Position numbers and translations under genes: made by a program. 64,000 nucleotides of DNA from Pseudorhodobacter sp. MZDSW-24AT (GTDB lineage Bacteria > Pseudomonadota > Alphaproteobacteria > Rhodobacterales > Rhodobacteraceae): assembly GCF_002794355.1 (NCBI RefSeq), contig NZ_PGOI01000007.1, forward strand, positions 1 through 64,000. Reading direction: 5' to 3'. Of the stretch, positions 63,223-64,000 are shown piece by piece. Below the pieces are notes generated by a model. It had not been told where the DNA came from and did not search any database. It saw only the letters and a list, made by a program, of their open reading frames with translations. Position 1 is the first letter of the stretch. Each line of letters begins with the position of its first letter.

Positions 63223-64000
63223 TTAGCGCTTGCCCAGATCCAAGGTGTGCTGGCGCAGCCAGGCAAGAAAACCGCGCGGGTTGCCTTCCCATTTGTCCAG
63301 TTCGGAGGCCGGAATCGGGGCGCCGATGAAGGGGCGCTGCGGCTTGAACAGGGCGCGCTTGATTTCATACAGCAAGAGCCCCTGCCGCAGCGTGTCTGAC
63401 AGCTTGTTGGCGATCAGGAACATACGGCTGTTCTGCCCTGTGAAATGGACGGGCACGATGGTGGCGCCCGAGCGCTGAATCATCTTGTGGGTGAAGACGT
63501 TCCATTCGGCCTCGACCGCCGGGCCGAAGAAGCCTTCGGACATTGCCACCTTGCCTGCCGGAAACAGGATGATGACACCGCCGCGCTTGAGATGGTCCAT
63601 AGTCTGCTGCCGCATCACCAGCCCGTCCTCGCGCGCATTCGCCTCATGCGGGAAGGGGACGGGGATCATGAATTCCTCGACCTCGGGGATGCCGGTGAGC
63701 AAGGAGCGGGTGAGGATCTTGAAATCTGACCGCACGCGATTGACGATTTCCGCAAGGATCATGCCGTCGACCAGACCATGCGGATGGTTGGACACCACCA
63801 CCACCGGGCCGGTGGCGGGGATATGTGCCACCTCTTCCGCAGGTGTGTCGATGCGGATGCCCATATGGCGCAGCGCCTTGGGCCAGAAGGGCGAGCCGAA
63901 CGGGGCACCCGCGCGTTCGAACTGACGGATCAGGCGCAGCAGGGTGACCTTGGCGGTCGCCCATTCGATGGCGCGGATCGCCCCTGCCTTGACCGGATTC
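63223..64000 (-). CDS. Lysophospholipid/1-acyl-glycerol-3-phosphate acyltransferase, partial (runs off the right edge)
   Basis: About 258 codons are visible; the frame is open through position 64000, so the N-terminus is outside the window. An ATG at 63864 is internal, since in-frame sequence upstream (WATAKVTLLRLIRQFERAG...SPFWPKALRHMGIR) is protein-like. PlsC-family signatures are the acceptor-site motif VVVSNHPHGLVDGMILAEI, IPVPFP and the glycerophosphate site LFPAGKVAMSEGFFGP, followed by IVPVHFTGQNSRMF. It acylates lyso-lipids at the inner membrane; exact acceptor unknown. The NHPxGxxDG form resembles hemolysin/OlsA-like members. Confidence 0.85.
   Translation of the reverse strand, partial: NPVKAGAIRAIEWATAKVTLLRLIRQFERAGAPFGSPFWPKALRHMGIRIDTPAEEVAHIPATGPVVVVSNHPHGLVDGMILAEIVNRVRSDFKILTRSLLTGIPEVEEFMIPVPFPHEANAREDGLVMRQQTMDHLKRGGVIILFPAGKVAMSEGFFGPAVEAEWNVFTHKMIQRSGATIVPVHFTGQNSRMFLIANKLSDTLRQGLLLYEIKRALFKPQRPFIGAPIPASELDKWEGNPRGFLAWLRQHTLDLGKR

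Overview
The window is a high-GC, gene-dense chromosomal stretch from an alphaproteobacterium, most likely Rhodobacteraceae/Paracoccaceae. The evidence is the gene content and synteny: a complete beta-hydroxyaspartate cycle operon with its IclR regulator, the HIG1-protein/PduO-type adenosyltransferase/etfBA/3-hydroxybutyryl-CoA dehydrogenase block, class II B12-dependent ribonucleotide reductase, and DUF1489, DUF2125 and DUF6473 proteins. A bciB-like gene behind a TGTC-N10-GACA (PpsR/CrtJ-type) site suggests that the organism makes bacteriochlorophyll. I see no transposase, integrase, CRISPR array, rRNA or tRNA. The last gene runs off the right edge.

Layout. 0.27-8.16 kb (minus strand): a complete kdpFABC-kdpDE potassium-pump operon, preceded by an extra unannotated-looking 27-residue membrane peptide with a strong Shine-Dalgarno sequence. 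8.35-11.5 kb (plus): an arsenate island of an ArsR-ArsC fusion, an arsenate-type GAPDH and the ArsJ exporter. 11.6-17.9 kb: nrdJ, a DUF1489 gene and dnaE. 18.1-27.7 kb (plus): one long operon xdhABC plus a BMP-type nucleoside/purine ABC transporter, closed by a clear terminator. 27.8-33.7 kb: an FAD amine oxidase-like gene, a GH25 lysozyme lipoprotein, a dimethylglycine-dehydrogenase-like gene and an exported double PRC-barrel protein. 33.8-37.1 kb: znuB-znuC-zur divergent from znuA, with two near-identical Zur-type boxes and very His-rich proteins.

37.1-44.3 kb: the urate-to-glyoxylate cluster (puuD, a LysR regulator, a DUF2125 gene, uraH, a puuE-uraD fusion, ureidoglycine aminohydrolase, allA). 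44.3-47.7 kb: an acyl-CoA ligase, a GNAT gene and the bciB-like gene. 47.8-54.2 kb: the bhcABCD operon with a downstream GAPDH paralogue, divergent from bhcR. 54.3-57.2 kb: parC and an SH3-domain protein. 57.5-64 kb: an SDR gene, a HIG1 protein, a B12 adenosyltransferase, etfBA, a DUF6473 gene, hbd and a partial acyltransferase.

The most coherent theme is purine carbon and nitrogen use. Purines are imported (BMP ABC system), oxidised to urate (XdhABC), opened by the membrane urate hydroxylase PuuD and degraded to allantoate, ureidoglycolate and glyoxylate. The glyoxylate-assimilating beta-hydroxyaspartate cycle lies only 4.5 kb away and could turn it into oxaloacetate. Only the allantoate-hydrolysing step is missing from the window. 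A second thread is B12: a B12-dependent ribonucleotide reductase and a corrinoid adenosyltransferase are both present.
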